A stretch of DNA of 14,042 nt from Massilia sp. UBA2709 (GCA_002354135.1 DEKZ01000312.1:14477-28518); one strand, 5' to 3'. Positions 7,303 through 14,042 are shown, counted from the stretch's first letter. Translations and numbers: made by a program. The notes: generated from the letters alone by a model not told the origin.

Positions 7303-7419
7303 ATGTGGAATATGTTTGTATTTGCAATCCTGAGTGGCATGGTCGGCCTGATTGCCTACGAAATCTTCCAGGAAATCGAAGGCAGTTCGGAAGCCCTGCA
7401 CGACCACTATCATGAATAG
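7303..7419 (+). CDS. Small membrane peptide, 38 residues, unknown function
   Basis: I do not recognise this product. An ATG at 7303 opens a 38-codon frame ending TAG at 7417-7419. It starts MWNMFVFAILSGMVG and has one hydrophobic helix (about residues 3-19) followed by an acidic, His-rich tail (EIFQEIEG, then HDHYHE). This resembles single-pass small membrane proteins. GAAGAG lies 12 nt upstream, a poorly spaced ribosome site. An overlapping frame from ATG 7280, preceded directly by GGAGGGA, gives a 17-residue hydrophobic peptide ending TGA at 7333, which may be a leader or coincidence. The placement between a possible promoter and a strong terminator supports a real transcript; whether it is coding is uncertain. 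Confidence 0.45.
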   Translation: MWNMFVFAILSGMVGLIAYEIFQEIEGSSEALHDHYHE

Positions 7420-7457
7420 TGAACGGCCCCGTTAAAGGGCCAGCGCAATGCGACAAA

Positions 7458-7490
7458 AAAGCGGCGAGGCCCGAGGGCGCTCGCCGCTTT
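7458..7490. terminator. Bidirectional intrinsic terminator
   Basis: Stem AAAGCGGCGAG (7458-7468) pairs with CTCGCCGCTTT (7480-7490), and GCCC/GGGC inside the loop extends it with one bulged G. On the plus strand it is followed by TTTCGTTTTT; on the minus strand by TTTTTTG. It can therefore end both the small plus-strand unit and the convergent PilZ gene. Confidence 0.85.
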
Positions 7491-7530
7491 CGTTTTTGCT
7501 TTCGTTGTCGTTTTCGGGCCGCGCCTGTTC

Positions 7531-7851
7531 TCAACGCAGGAAGCGCGACAAGGCGGTCATGGCGGCCAGCTCCAGGTTGAGGAACTGGAAGCCGACCTTG
7601 AAGTCTCCGCCGCTCAGGATGCAGTACTGCGCCTTCGCGCGCGTATTGACGGGGACGACATTGCCGTCGACCAGCAGGTCGAAGCGCAACTGGGCCGCCT
7701 GGCCGACGCCGACCGGATGCGGCACGGTCAGGCTGACGCCGTTCGCGCCGATGTCGGTGGTACGGCCCAGCACCGAGGCGGCGCCTTCGACGGCCAGCAT
7801 GGCGCGGGTCTTGAATACCTTGCGTGGGGACTGCCTTTGATCTGTCTGCAC
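7531..7851 (-). CDS. Single-domain PilZ protein (predicted c-di-GMP binding)
   Basis: PilZ domains bind cyclic di-GMP and pass the signal to motility, adhesion or polysaccharide machinery. The 106-residue protein is little more than the domain: the RxxxR motif is R6-QSP-R10 and the second motif is D33-IGANG-38, where the usual (D/N)xSxxG has Gly instead of Ser at position 35. The C-terminal part (VGFQFLNLE) matches the closing strand seen in PilZ proteins. The start is GTG at 7851; a TAA stop sits two codons upstream, so no longer form is possible, and a later start would lose RxxxR. No clear ribosome site. It ends at the bidirectional terminator. The ligand affinity may be altered by the Ser-to-Gly change; family assignment is firm. 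Confidence 0.85.
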   Translation of the reverse strand: MQTDQRQSPRKVFKTRAMLAVEGAASVLGRTTDIGANGVSLTVPHPVGVGQAAQLRFDLLVDGNVVPVNTRAKAQYCILSGGDFKVGFQFLNLELAAMTALSRFLR

Positions 7852-7881
7852 GATTTACCAGGAATGACGAAAAACCCATCA

Positions 7882-7887
7882 ATTATA
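7882..7887 (-). promoter_or_regulatory. Putative -10 box for the PilZ gene
   Basis: The minus strand reads a perfect TATAAT here, about 30 bases before the GTG start, predicting a leader of roughly 24 nt. No good -35 is present at 16-18 bp, so the call rests on the -10 and its position. Confidence 0.4.
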
Positions 7888-7994
7888 GGCAATCCGGATG
7901 CACCCTGCAGGCGGGTCCGGCTTGCCGGATCGCGCCGGCACATTCGGATTCGTTGCAATACTGCAAAAAAGCGCCGGGCTGGCCCATTGCCAAC

Positions 7995-8023
7995 TTGCTT
8001 CAATCGACCACGCACTCTAGAAT
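7995..8023 (+). promoter_or_regulatory. Putative sigma-70 promoter for the ClpP-like membrane protein
   Basis: TTGCTT (7995-8000) and TAGAAT (8018-8023) are 17 bp apart, the optimal spacing; the -10 matches five of six positions. Transcription would start near 8030, about 26 nt before the ATG at 8056. Together with the PilZ -10 box this makes 7852-8055 a divergent promoter region. Confidence 0.5.
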
Positions 8024-8055
8024 CGATGTTTCCTTAAGGTAACTATCGTCGCAGC

Positions 8056-9012
8056 ATGACATCCTGGTCCTCGAGCGTCTTCGCCACGCCCGCTCCGCTG
8101 TACGCCGAACCCCGCCATGCCGGGCCGCTGGGCCCCTTCCGCAAGCACCTCGCCGGTGATTATTCGCTGTTGCGCTCTTACTTCCTGCATTTCCACATCG
8201 GGAACAAAATGTTCGACGCCGCCTTGACGGGCGCGATCGCGTCGGCCACCGACAACCTGCCCGCCCGCTACGCTCTCGCGCTGACCATTCTGCTGCTCCT
8301 GGCCCAGTGTACCTGCTGGCTGTTCCTGGCCACCGGCGCCTGGGCCTCGGCCGGCAAGCACGCCGGGCGCGGCGGCAAGCGCTTCTGGGCCTACGCGGCC
8401 AGGGGCGCCATCATTTTCAGCGGCCTGGTGATGGCGAGTACCATCCTGGTGTCGGCGGACAGCATCCGCTCGCAGTGGAATGTGCTTGCCGGCGAACAGC
8501 CCGGACCTGCACCGACCTTCTACCTGTCGGCTGACGCCCGTTCGCTCACGCTGGAAGGCGGCATCAACGACGGCACCGCGGCCGCGCTCGAGGAAGCCCT
8601 GGCGCGTGCCTCAAAGGTAACGACACTGGTGCTGGCCTCGGATGGGGGCTGGACGCGCGAGGGCCGGATGATCGGCGACATCATCGCCGCGCGCGGCCTC
8701 AACACGCATGTCGAGAAGGCCTGCAGTTCGGCCTGCACCCTGGCCTTCCTCGCCGGGAAGACGCGTTCGGCCAGCGAGGACGCTGTGCTGGGCTTCCACT
8801 CGTTCGGATTCACTGACCGCAAGGCCGGCCGGGATGCGGCGCGCGAGGCCTATGTCCGCCTGAAGATGGGAAGCGAGTTCATCGACAAGGTCAGCGCCAC
8901 GCCGCCCGAGGAAGTCTGGTATCCGGATCCGGAAGAGCTGCTGCGCTACCGTGTGCTGACGCAGGCGCAGGGAAAGGCGCCCCTGCCCGCGGGTTCCGTA
9001 ACGGCGCTCTGA
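8056..9012 (+). CDS. Membrane-anchored ClpP/SDH-like protein, unknown function
   Basis: The 318-residue product has a cytoplasmic lead with an FRKHLAGDYSL stretch (about 28-38), two transmembrane helices (about 72-93 and 115-135) and a C-terminal domain from about 155 placed in the periplasm. That domain looks like the ClpP-fold family of predicted periplasmic proteins (COG3904-like): a strand plus turn LVLASDGGWTREG (191-203), a helix, the nucleophile-elbow-like KACSSACTLAFLAG (221-234) with candidate Ser225, and LGFHSFGF (245-252) with candidate His248. Two cysteines (C223, C227) flank the Ser and could form a disulphide. Start at 8056 keeps the N-terminal motif, although AAGG is 16 nt away; an alternative ATG at 8209 would lose it. 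It converges on radA with 16 nt between them. Protease activity is inferred only. Confidence 0.75.
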   Translation: MTSWSSSVFATPAPLYAEPRHAGPLGPFRKHLAGDYSLLRSYFLHFHIGNKMFDAALTGAIASATDNLPARYALALTILLLLAQCTCWLFLATGAWASAGKHAGRGGKRFWAYAARGAIIFSGLVMASTILVSADSIRSQWNVLAGEQPGPAPTFYLSADARSLTLEGGINDGTAAALEEALARASKVTTLVLASDGGWTREGRMIGDIIAARGLNTHVEKACSSACTLAFLAGKTRSASEDAVLGFHSFGFTDRKAGRDAAREAYVRLKMGSEFIDKVSATPPEEVWYPDPEELLRYRVLTQAQGKAPLPAGSVTAL

Positions 9013-9028
9013 GCGGTTCAGTCCGGAA

Positions 9029-10408
9029 TCAATCCAGTTCGCGCAGCTTGCTGAATGCCTGGTCGATGCGCTCGACCGCGATGATGGTCATGCCTTCGAT
9101 CTTCTGCTTCGGCACGTTGGCCTTCGGGATGATCGCCGTCGAGAAGCCGAGCTTGGCCGCCTCGCGCAGGCGTTCCTGGCCGCGCGGCGCCGGACGGATC
9201 TCGCCCGCCAGGCCGACTTCGCCGAAGACCACCAGCCCGCGCGGCAGCGGCTTGTTGCGCATCGATGAATTAATCGCCAGCAGCACCGCCAGGTCGGCGG
9301 CCGGCTCGGCGATCTTCACCCCGCCGACGGCGTTGATGAACACGTCCTGGTCAAAAGCGGCGATGCCGGCGTGACGGTGCAGCACCGCCAGCAGCATGGC
9401 CAGGCGGTTCTGTTCCAGGCCGACGGAAAGCCGGCGCGCGTTCGGCAGGTGGCTGGCGTCGACCAGGGCCTGGATCTCGACCAGCAGCGGACGCGTGCCC
9501 TCCTGGGTCACCATCACGCAGGAACCCGGCACCTGGCTGTCGTGCTGGGACAGGAACAGCGCCGACGGATTCGACACGCCCTTCAGTCCCTTCTCGGTCA
9601 TGGCGAACACGCCCAGCTCGTTCACCGCGCCGAAGCGGTTCTTGATGGCGCGCACCAGGCGGAAGCTCGACTGGGTGTCGCCCTCGAAATACAGCACGGT
9701 GTCGACGATGTGCTCGAGCACGCGCGGGCCGGCCAGCGCGCCCTCCTTCGTTACGTGGCCGACCAGGATGATGGTCACGCCGGTCTGCTTGGCCACGCGC
9801 GTGAGCTGGGCCGCGCATTCGCGCACCTGCGACACCGAGCCGGGCGCCGCCGTCAGGGCGTCCGAGTACAGGGTCTGGATCGAGTCGATCACCGCCACTT
9901 CGGGCTTCAGGTCGGCCAGCGTGCCGAGGATCTTCTCGAGCTGGATCTCGGCCTGGAGCTTGAGTTCCTTCGCATCGACAGCGAGACGCTTGGCGCGCAG
10001 CGCGATCTGGGCGCCGGATTCCTCGCCGCTCACATATAAAGTGCTGCGCACCGAGGCGAGGTTGGCCAGGGCCTGCAGCAGCAGGGTCGACTTGCCGATG
10101 CCCGGGTCGCCGCCGATCAGCACCACGCCGCCGGCCACCAGGCCGCCGCCGAGCACGCGGTCGAATTCCTCGATCCCGGTGCCGAAGCGCGGTACGTCGA
10201 TCGCCTCGATGTCGGCCAGGGACAGCACCGGCGCCGTCTGCGCCAGCGCCTTGTGGTGGGTGGCCTGCGACATGCGGTTCACGCCGGCCGGCTCGGCCAC
10301 GGTTTCTACCATCGTGTTCCAGGCCTTGCAGTCGGGGCACTGCCCCATCCAGCGGCTCGATACGCTGCCGCACTCGCTGCACACAAACTGGGTTTTTGCC
10401 TTAGCCAT
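9029..10408 (-). CDS. radA: DNA repair protein RadA (Sms)
   Basis: RecA-like helicase that promotes branch migration and processing of recombination intermediates. The 459-residue protein shows the full family layout: N-terminal C4 zinc finger (C10, C13, C24, C27), Walker A GGDPGIGKST (99-108), Walker B VAVIDSIQ (171-178), the RadA-specific KNRFG motif (256-260), and a C-terminal Lon-like domain (about 285-459). The start ATG at 10408 overlaps the last 8 nt of alr (ATGGCTAA), so the two are probably translated together. Length is normal and all key residues are present. Confidence 0.97.
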   Translation of the reverse strand: MAKAKTQFVCSECGSVSSRWMGQCPDCKAWNTMVETVAEPAGVNRMSQATHHKALAQTAPVLSLADIEAIDVPRFGTGIEEFDRVLGGGLVAGGVVLIGGDPGIGKSTLLLQALANLASVRSTLYVSGEESGAQIALRAKRLAVDAKELKLQAEIQLEKILGTLADLKPEVAVIDSIQTLYSDALTAAPGSVSQVRECAAQLTRVAKQTGVTIILVGHVTKEGALAGPRVLEHIVDTVLYFEGDTQSSFRLVRAIKNRFGAVNELGVFAMTEKGLKGVSNPSALFLSQHDSQVPGSCVMVTQEGTRPLLVEIQALVDASHLPNARRLSVGLEQNRLAMLLAVLHRHAGIAAFDQDVFINAVGGVKIAEPAADLAVLLAINSSMRNKPLPRGLVVFGEVGLAGEIRPAPRGQERLREAAKLGFSTAIIPKANVPKQKIEGMTIIAVERIDQAFSKLRELD

Positions 10409-11510
10409 TGGTTCCCATCCGTCCTTCGCTCACGCGCACGCGCGGCGCGAGCGCGCACATCAATTCATAGCCGATGGTGCCGGAAGCGGTCGCCACCTCG
10501 TCGATCGGCAGGCCGTCGCCCCAGAGCGTGACCTTGCTGCCCACGCGCGCATTGCGGATCGGCGTCAGGTCCACCGTCATCATGTCCATGGACACCCGGC
10601 CGACCACGGTGGTTCGGACGCCGTCGACGATCACCGGCGTGCCGTGGGGCGCGTGGCGCGGGTAGCCGTCGGCATAGCCGCAGGCCACCACGCCGACCTG
10701 CATCGGGCCGGCCGCTTCGAAACGGCTGCCGTAGCCGACCGTGTCGCCGGCCACCAGGTCCTGGATCGCGATGATTTCCGAGGACAGGGTCATGGTCGGA
10801 CGCAGACCGAAGTCGTGCGCCGTGCGCCCGCCGCCCGGGGTGCCGCCATACAGCATGATGCCGGGGCGGACCCAGTCGTTCTGCAGTTCGCTGGCCAGCG
10901 CTTCGTTGTGCAGCACGCCGGCCGAGTTCGACAGGCTGCGCTCGCCCTCCAGGCCCTCGACGCCGCTGCGGAAGCGGCGCACCTGCTCGCTGATGGCCAG
11001 GCGTGGGTGCTCGAGTTCGTCGGCATTCGCGAAGTGGGTCATGTGGGTGATGTTGCGGATGCCGGGAATCGCGCGCAGGCGCTTGTAGGCGGCGGCGTAT
11101 TCTTCCGGCTTGAAGCCGAGGCGGTTCATCCCGGTGTTCATCTTCAGGTGCACGTCGATCGGGCGGTAGAGCTGGGTGTACTCGAGCATCTTGATCTGCT
11201 CGAGGCAGTGGACCGTGCTGTTGATATTGTGCTCGGCCAGCAGCGGCACATCAAGCGCGTCGAAGATCCCCTCCAGCAGCAGGATGGGCTTGATCCAGCC
11301 GAGTTCGCGCAGGCGCAGGGCGTTTTCGGTTTCGATCAGGGCCAGGCCGTCGGCCAGCACGAAGCCCTTCATGCCGCGCTCGAGCCCGTGGCCATAGGCG
11401 TTCGCCTTCACCACCGCCCAGACCCTGGACTGGGGGGCGCAGGCGCGCGCACGCGCCAGGTTATGCTGCATCGAATCGAGGTGGATGGTGGCGCAAAGCG
11501 GACGTGGCAT
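10401..11510 (-). CDS. alr: Alanine racemase (PLP-dependent)
   Basis: Interconverts L- and D-alanine in the cytoplasm, supplying D-Ala for peptidoglycan. The 369-residue protein has the PLP lysine K35 in AVVKANAYGHG and the catalytic tyrosine Y260 in GDTVGYGSRF, the two bases of the reaction. Other family blocks are HLKMNTGMNRLGF (121-133), THFANADE (about 158-165) and RPGIMLYG (215-222). The start at 11510 (MPRPLCATIHLD) fits the family; no clear Shine-Dalgarno is visible. Its stop lies within radA. The pairing of alr with radA and a divergent lplT is an arrangement I associate with betaproteobacteria, from memory. Confidence 0.96.
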   Translation of the reverse strand: MPRPLCATIHLDSMQHNLARARACAPQSRVWAVVKANAYGHGLERGMKGFVLADGLALIETENALRLRELGWIKPILLLEGIFDALDVPLLAEHNINSTVHCLEQIKMLEYTQLYRPIDVHLKMNTGMNRLGFKPEEYAAAYKRLRAIPGIRNITHMTHFANADELEHPRLAISEQVRRFRSGVEGLEGERSLSNSAGVLHNEALASELQNDWVRPGIMLYGGTPGGGRTAHDFGLRPTMTLSSEIIAIQDLVAGDTVGYGSRFEAAGPMQVGVVACGYADGYPRHAPHGTPVIVDGVRTTVVGRVSMDMMTVDLTPIRNARVGSKVTLWGDGLPIDEVATASGTIGYELMCALAPRVRVSEGRMGTNG

Positions 11511-11597
11511 GGCAGAGAAAGGGGGAATAAAGACGAAATGGAAACGAAAGCGGAAGAAATCGTGAATTAGGTGAAAGGTTCTATTTTACCGGACCGG

Positions 11598-11614
11598 GCC
11601 GGGTCCTGCCCGGC
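11598..11614. other. Small GC hairpin in the alr-lplT intergenic region
   Basis: GCCGGG (11598-11603) and CCCGGC (11609-11614) flank a 5-base loop; TGTTTTCTTT follows on the plus strand. It resembles a weak plus-strand terminator, yet no plus-strand gene lies upstream. It may act in the alr leader or insulate lplT from antisense transcription. Function unclear. Confidence 0.35.
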
Positions 11615-11622
11615 TGTTTTCT

Positions 11623-11650
11623 TTGGCGAGCCGACCTTTCATGGTATAAA
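11623..11650 (+). promoter_or_regulatory. Putative sigma-70 promoter of lplT
   Basis: TTGGCG (11623-11628) and TATAAA (11645-11650) are 16 bp apart. Transcription would begin near 11657, giving a leader of about 24 nt before the ATG at 11681. Good match in both boxes and position. Confidence 0.55.
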
Positions 11651-11680
11651 GCAACCCACACTAGTTTTCAGATATTCTCG

Positions 11681-12931
11681 ATGAACCGTGGTTTTTACAC
11701 CATTATGGCGGCGCAGTTCTTCTCGTCGCTGGCAGACAATGCGCTGCTGTTCGTAGCCATTGACATCTTGGTGACGATGAATGCCCCGGCTTCGCTCACT
11801 CCGCTGCTGAAGCTGTCGTTCGTCCTGTTCTACGTGCTGCTGGCCGCCTTCGTCGGCGCATTCGCCGATGCCATGCTCAAGGGCCGCGTCATGTTCATCG
11901 CGAACCTGATCAAGATCTTCGGCTGCGGCCTGATGTTCCTCACCGTGCACCCCCTGCTCGCCTACGCCGTGGTCGGCTTCGGCGCGGCCGTGTATTCGCC
12001 GGCCAAGTACGGCATCCTGACCGAACTGCTGCCGCCGGAAAAACTCGTCGCCGCCAACGGCTGGATCGAGGGCCTGACCGTCATGTCGATCATCTTCGGC
12101 ACGGTGCTCGGCGGGGCCCTGGTGAGCCAGGCCGGCTCGGCCCTGCTGCTCGGGCTCCAGATTCCCGGCATCGACACCACCAGCGAGGCCGCGATGGCCG
12201 TGGTGGTCACCATCTATATTCTTGCGGCCCTGTTCAACCTGCGCATTCCCGACACCGGCGCGCGCTACGAGCACCAGGAACGCAATCCGATGAAGCTGAT
12301 CGCCGACTTCGCCAATTGCTCGGCCACGCTGTGGAAGGACAAGCTGGGCCAGATCTCGCTGGCCATCACCACCCTGTTCTGGGGTGCGGGCGCGACCTTG
12401 CAGTTCATCGTGCTGAAGTGGGCCGAACGCTCGCTGCACATGCCGCTCGACAAAGCCACCAACCTGATCGGCGTGGTCGCGATCGGCGTGGCGGTCGGCG
12501 CGGCGCTGGCGGCGAAGATCGTGCCGCTGAGGAAATCGCTGACCGTGATCCCGATGGGCATCATCATGGGCCTGGTCGTCACCGTGATGGTGTTCGTCTA
12601 CGACGTCGCCATCGCCTACCCGCTGCTCGCGCTGATCGGCTTCCTGTCGGGCTACTTCGTGGTGCCGATGAACGCCCTGCTGCAGCACCGCGGCCACGTG
12701 CTCATGAGCGCCGGCCACTCGATCGCGGTGCAGAACTTCAACGAGAACCTGTCGATCCTGACCATGTTGGCGATGTACGCGATCATGATCACCCTGAACC
12801 TCGACCTGAACGTGATCATCGTGATCTTCGGGCTGTCGATCGCAGGCATCACCTTCCTCATCCTGCGCCGCCACCAGCGCAACCAGGCGCAGCACGATTC
12901 GCTGGCGCTGATTGGCGAGCACAAGCATTAA
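11681..12931 (+). CDS. lplT: Lysophospholipid transporter LplT-type MFS protein
   Basis: Major-facilitator protein of the LplT group, which flips lysophospholipids across the inner membrane for re-acylation. The 416-residue product has about 12 hydrophobic segments and conserved LplT blocks: AQFFSSLADNALLF (11-24), FADAMLKGRVM (61-71, the MFS loop 2-3 motif), GAAVYSPAKYGILTEL (101-116) and AANGWIEGLT (124-133). The residues match E. coli LplT, as I recall it, most closely in the first third. There is no aas acyltransferase-synthetase gene beside it, its usual partner in enterobacteria, so the acyltransferase must lie elsewhere if the pathway is the same. ATG at 11681 has no strong ribosome site but is the only sensible start behind the promoter. 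Confidence 0.88.
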   Translation: MNRGFYTIMAAQFFSSLADNALLFVAIDILVTMNAPASLTPLLKLSFVLFYVLLAAFVGAFADAMLKGRVMFIANLIKIFGCGLMFLTVHPLLAYAVVGFGAAVYSPAKYGILTELLPPEKLVAANGWIEGLTVMSIIFGTVLGGALVSQAGSALLLGLQIPGIDTTSEAAMAVVVTIYILAALFNLRIPDTGARYEHQERNPMKLIADFANCSATLWKDKLGQISLAITTLFWGAGATLQFIVLKWAERSLHMPLDKATNLIGVVAIGVAVGAALAAKIVPLRKSLTVIPMGIIMGLVVTVMVFVYDVAIAYPLLALIGFLSGYFVVPMNALLQHRGHVLMSAGHSIAVQNFNENLSILTMLAMYAIMITLNLDLNVIIVIFGLSIAGITFLILRRHQRNQAQHDSLALIGEHKH

Positions 12932-12968
12932 GCGCTCCGCGCACGCCGCGCCTGGCCGTCGGCCAAAA

Positions 12969-13001
12969 CCGTAGGGTGGGCACTCCGTGCCCACCCTACG
13001 G
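12969..13001. repeat. Perfect 15-bp inverted repeat of the GTAGGGTGGGCAC type
   Basis: CCGTAGGGTGGGCAC (12969-12983) and its exact complement (12987-13001) flank the triplet TCC. I recall similar GTAGGGTGGGCAC palindromes as dispersed extragenic elements in many bacteria. Here it sits between convergent lplT and the DUF1853 gene. On the minus strand the stem is followed by TTTT, so it could also end transcription of the DUF1853 gene. Only one copy is present in this window. Confidence 0.7.
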
Positions 13002-13014
13002 GCAGCATCATCGT

Positions 13015-13033
13015 GCAAATAATATTTGCAAAT
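13015..13033. repeat. AT-rich short inverted repeats after the DUF1853 gene
   Basis: GCAAAT (13015-13020) and ATTTGC (13024-13029) pair around AAT, and ATTTGCAAAT (13024-13033) is itself a perfect palindrome. The surrounding 13014-13045 stretch is strikingly AT-rich against the GC-rich background. It directly follows the stop of the minus-strand gene. No function assigned. Confidence 0.45.
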
Positions 13034-13042
13034 AGCTAATAC

Positions 13043-14011
13043 TTACCAAACAATATTCCGCGCCACATCGCTGGCGCGCCGGGCCGCCGCACGCTCGCGC
13101 CAGTCGTTCGGCACGATGAAACCGCGCTCGACCTCTTCCACGCAGCCCGGCGTCTCGCGCACCACGGCCACCAGCACCGGCGACGCCGACTCCTCGAACT
13201 GGGCCTCCAGCTCCGCATGCAGCTGGGCGCGGTTCATCAGCCAGGCCGCCGACATGGCCCGGAACGGCGCCAGCCATTGCAGGCGTGGCAGGATCAGGAA
13301 GGCGTCGGCCCCGGTGGCATCGAGTTCGTCCAGCGCGCACCAGAAGCCGCGGCAATGCCCGGCCGTGATGCCGCTCATCGCCGGCCAGCTCCCGGCCGGA
13401 TAGAACAGCCAGCCCTTCACCAGGGCACGCGCCTGCGACACCGGCCTGGGGAGCAGGGGCTGGGCCGCCGGATGGGCGCCCAGTTCCAACTGGCGCTCGA
13501 AGATCTTGCGCATCTTCGCGCCCAGGCTGTCGGCGAGATTCGGCCCGACCAGGGCGTCGAACTGCTGTCCGGCCTCCCCTTGCAGCAGGTAGAACTTGGT
13601 GGCGAACTCGATGTGTTCGACCGCGTCCGGCCCGGCGTCGAGCAGGAAATCGAATTCGCCGACGGTGTCGTTGCGGCTGGCGCGGATCTGCAGGCCGTGC
13701 GCGATCAGGCGGCCCTGGTGCTGGAAATAAAAAGCCATCAGCTTTTCCGCATACAGCCCGAGACGGGTGTAGACGCGCGGGCCGAGGGCGGCGTCGAGCG
13801 GCGCCGGGTCGTGGTCGAGCTCGGCCAGCCAATGCTCTGTTTCAGGCGTGACCGGCCCGAGCGAGGCGATGCGCCCCTGCCAGTGCGGCGCGGCCACATC
13901 GAGCAGGTCGGGAGAATCGAGCAGCCAGGCCAGCGCGCGCACCCGCGCGCGCCGCAGGTGGCTCCAGCGGCGGTGGAAAGACGCCTGGTAGCTATCGGCC
14001 CCGTCGCGCAT
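13043..14011 (-). CDS. DUF1853 family protein, unknown function
   Basis: The 322-residue product matches, from memory, the DUF1853 family: RVRALAWLLDSPDLL near the N-terminus (23-37), RLGLYAEKLMAFYF (83-96), GEFDFLL (118-124), HIEFATKFYLL (133-143) and LVKGWLFYP (198-206). The pattern of acidic D121 and then E135 with K139 on adjacent strands resembles the core of PD-(D/E)XK nuclease-fold proteins, though catalysis is not established. The ATG at 14011 has GAG about six bases upstream, but the frame stays open to the window edge, so a slightly longer N-terminus is possible. No operon partner is visible. The product appears cytoplasmic, without signal or membrane segments. Confidence 0.8.
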   Translation of the reverse strand: MRDGADSYQASFHRRWSHLRRARVRALAWLLDSPDLLDVAAPHWQGRIASLGPVTPETEHWLAELDHDPAPLDAALGPRVYTRLGLYAEKLMAFYFQHQGRLIAHGLQIRASRNDTVGEFDFLLDAGPDAVEHIEFATKFYLLQGEAGQQFDALVGPNLADSLGAKMRKIFERQLELGAHPAAQPLLPRPVSQARALVKGWLFYPAGSWPAMSGITAGHCRGFWCALDELDATGADAFLILPRLQWLAPFRAMSAAWLMNRAQLHAELEAQFEESASPVLVAVVRETPGCVEEVERGFIVPNDWRERAAARRASDVARNIVW

Positions 14012-14042
14012 GGGCAGCTCGCGCCCGGCACAGGTCGGCCCA

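Noticed and set aside
9396..11570. 724-codon plus-strand open frame opposite radA and alr
   Set aside because: Same GC-driven antisense artefact; both minus-strand genes are complete with catalytic residues.
11639..13018. 459-codon minus-strand open frame opposite lplT
   Set aside because: Shadow of the LplT gene; the translation is rich in His, Asp and Gln without any recognisable domain.
1..14042. CRISPR array, tRNA/rRNA genes, insertion sequences, prophage or defence cluster
   Set aside because: No spaced direct-repeat array, cloverleaf, transposase, phage gene or defence-type gene cluster was seen on either strand.

Overview
The window looks like chromosome from a GC-rich betaproteobacterium, most likely Oxalobacteraceae (Massilia/Telluria type). 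This is inferred from base composition, protein style and gene order, not from a database search. It holds twelve recognisable protein genes, one plausible very small gene, and several well-formed regulatory or structural elements. Apart from the pst-pho block these are ordinary chromosomal genes; no phage, insertion sequence, CRISPR array, tRNA or rRNA was found.

Region 1 (1-6654, all minus strand) is a complete phosphate-starvation block read from right to left: pstS-pstC-pstA-pstB-phoU-phoB-phoR. phoR runs off the left edge. The genes are tightly packed (4-bp overlap pstC/pstA; gaps of 15, 40, 5 and 15 nt further on), except for a 94-nt pstS-pstC gap containing a perfect 10-bp hairpin. PstS captures phosphate in the periplasm, PstCA form the membrane channel and PstB supplies ATP hydrolysis. 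PhoU links transporter state to the PhoR-PhoB two-component system, which in turn should activate the operon. The promoter region upstream of pstS (6342-6654) shows three 11-bp-spaced Pho-box repeats, a -10 element exactly 10 bp beyond them, and an extra 35-bp palindrome built around the same TTGTCAT core.

Region 2 (6655-7851) carries a minus-strand GNAT gene of the aminoglycoside 6'-N-acetyltransferase AAC(6')-I type. It is followed by a short plus-strand transcription unit (promoter, 38-codon membrane-peptide ORF, bidirectional terminator) and by a minus-strand GTG-started single-domain PilZ protein.

Region 3 (7852-9012) has a divergent promoter region and a plus-strand two-helix membrane protein with a ClpP/SDH-like periplasmic domain.

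Region 4 (9029-12931) contains radA and alr, which overlap by 8 nt on the minus strand, and the divergent lplT-type lysophospholipid transporter on the plus strand.

Region 5 (12932-14042) has a perfect 15-bp inverted repeat of the GTAGGGTGGGCAC type and a DUF1853-family gene on the minus strand that starts close to the right edge.

No new defence or metabolic system is evident. The points most worth a second look are the palindrome-rich pst promoter, the chromosomal AAC(6') gene, the tiny plus-strand gene at 7303-7419 and the membrane ClpP-like protein.
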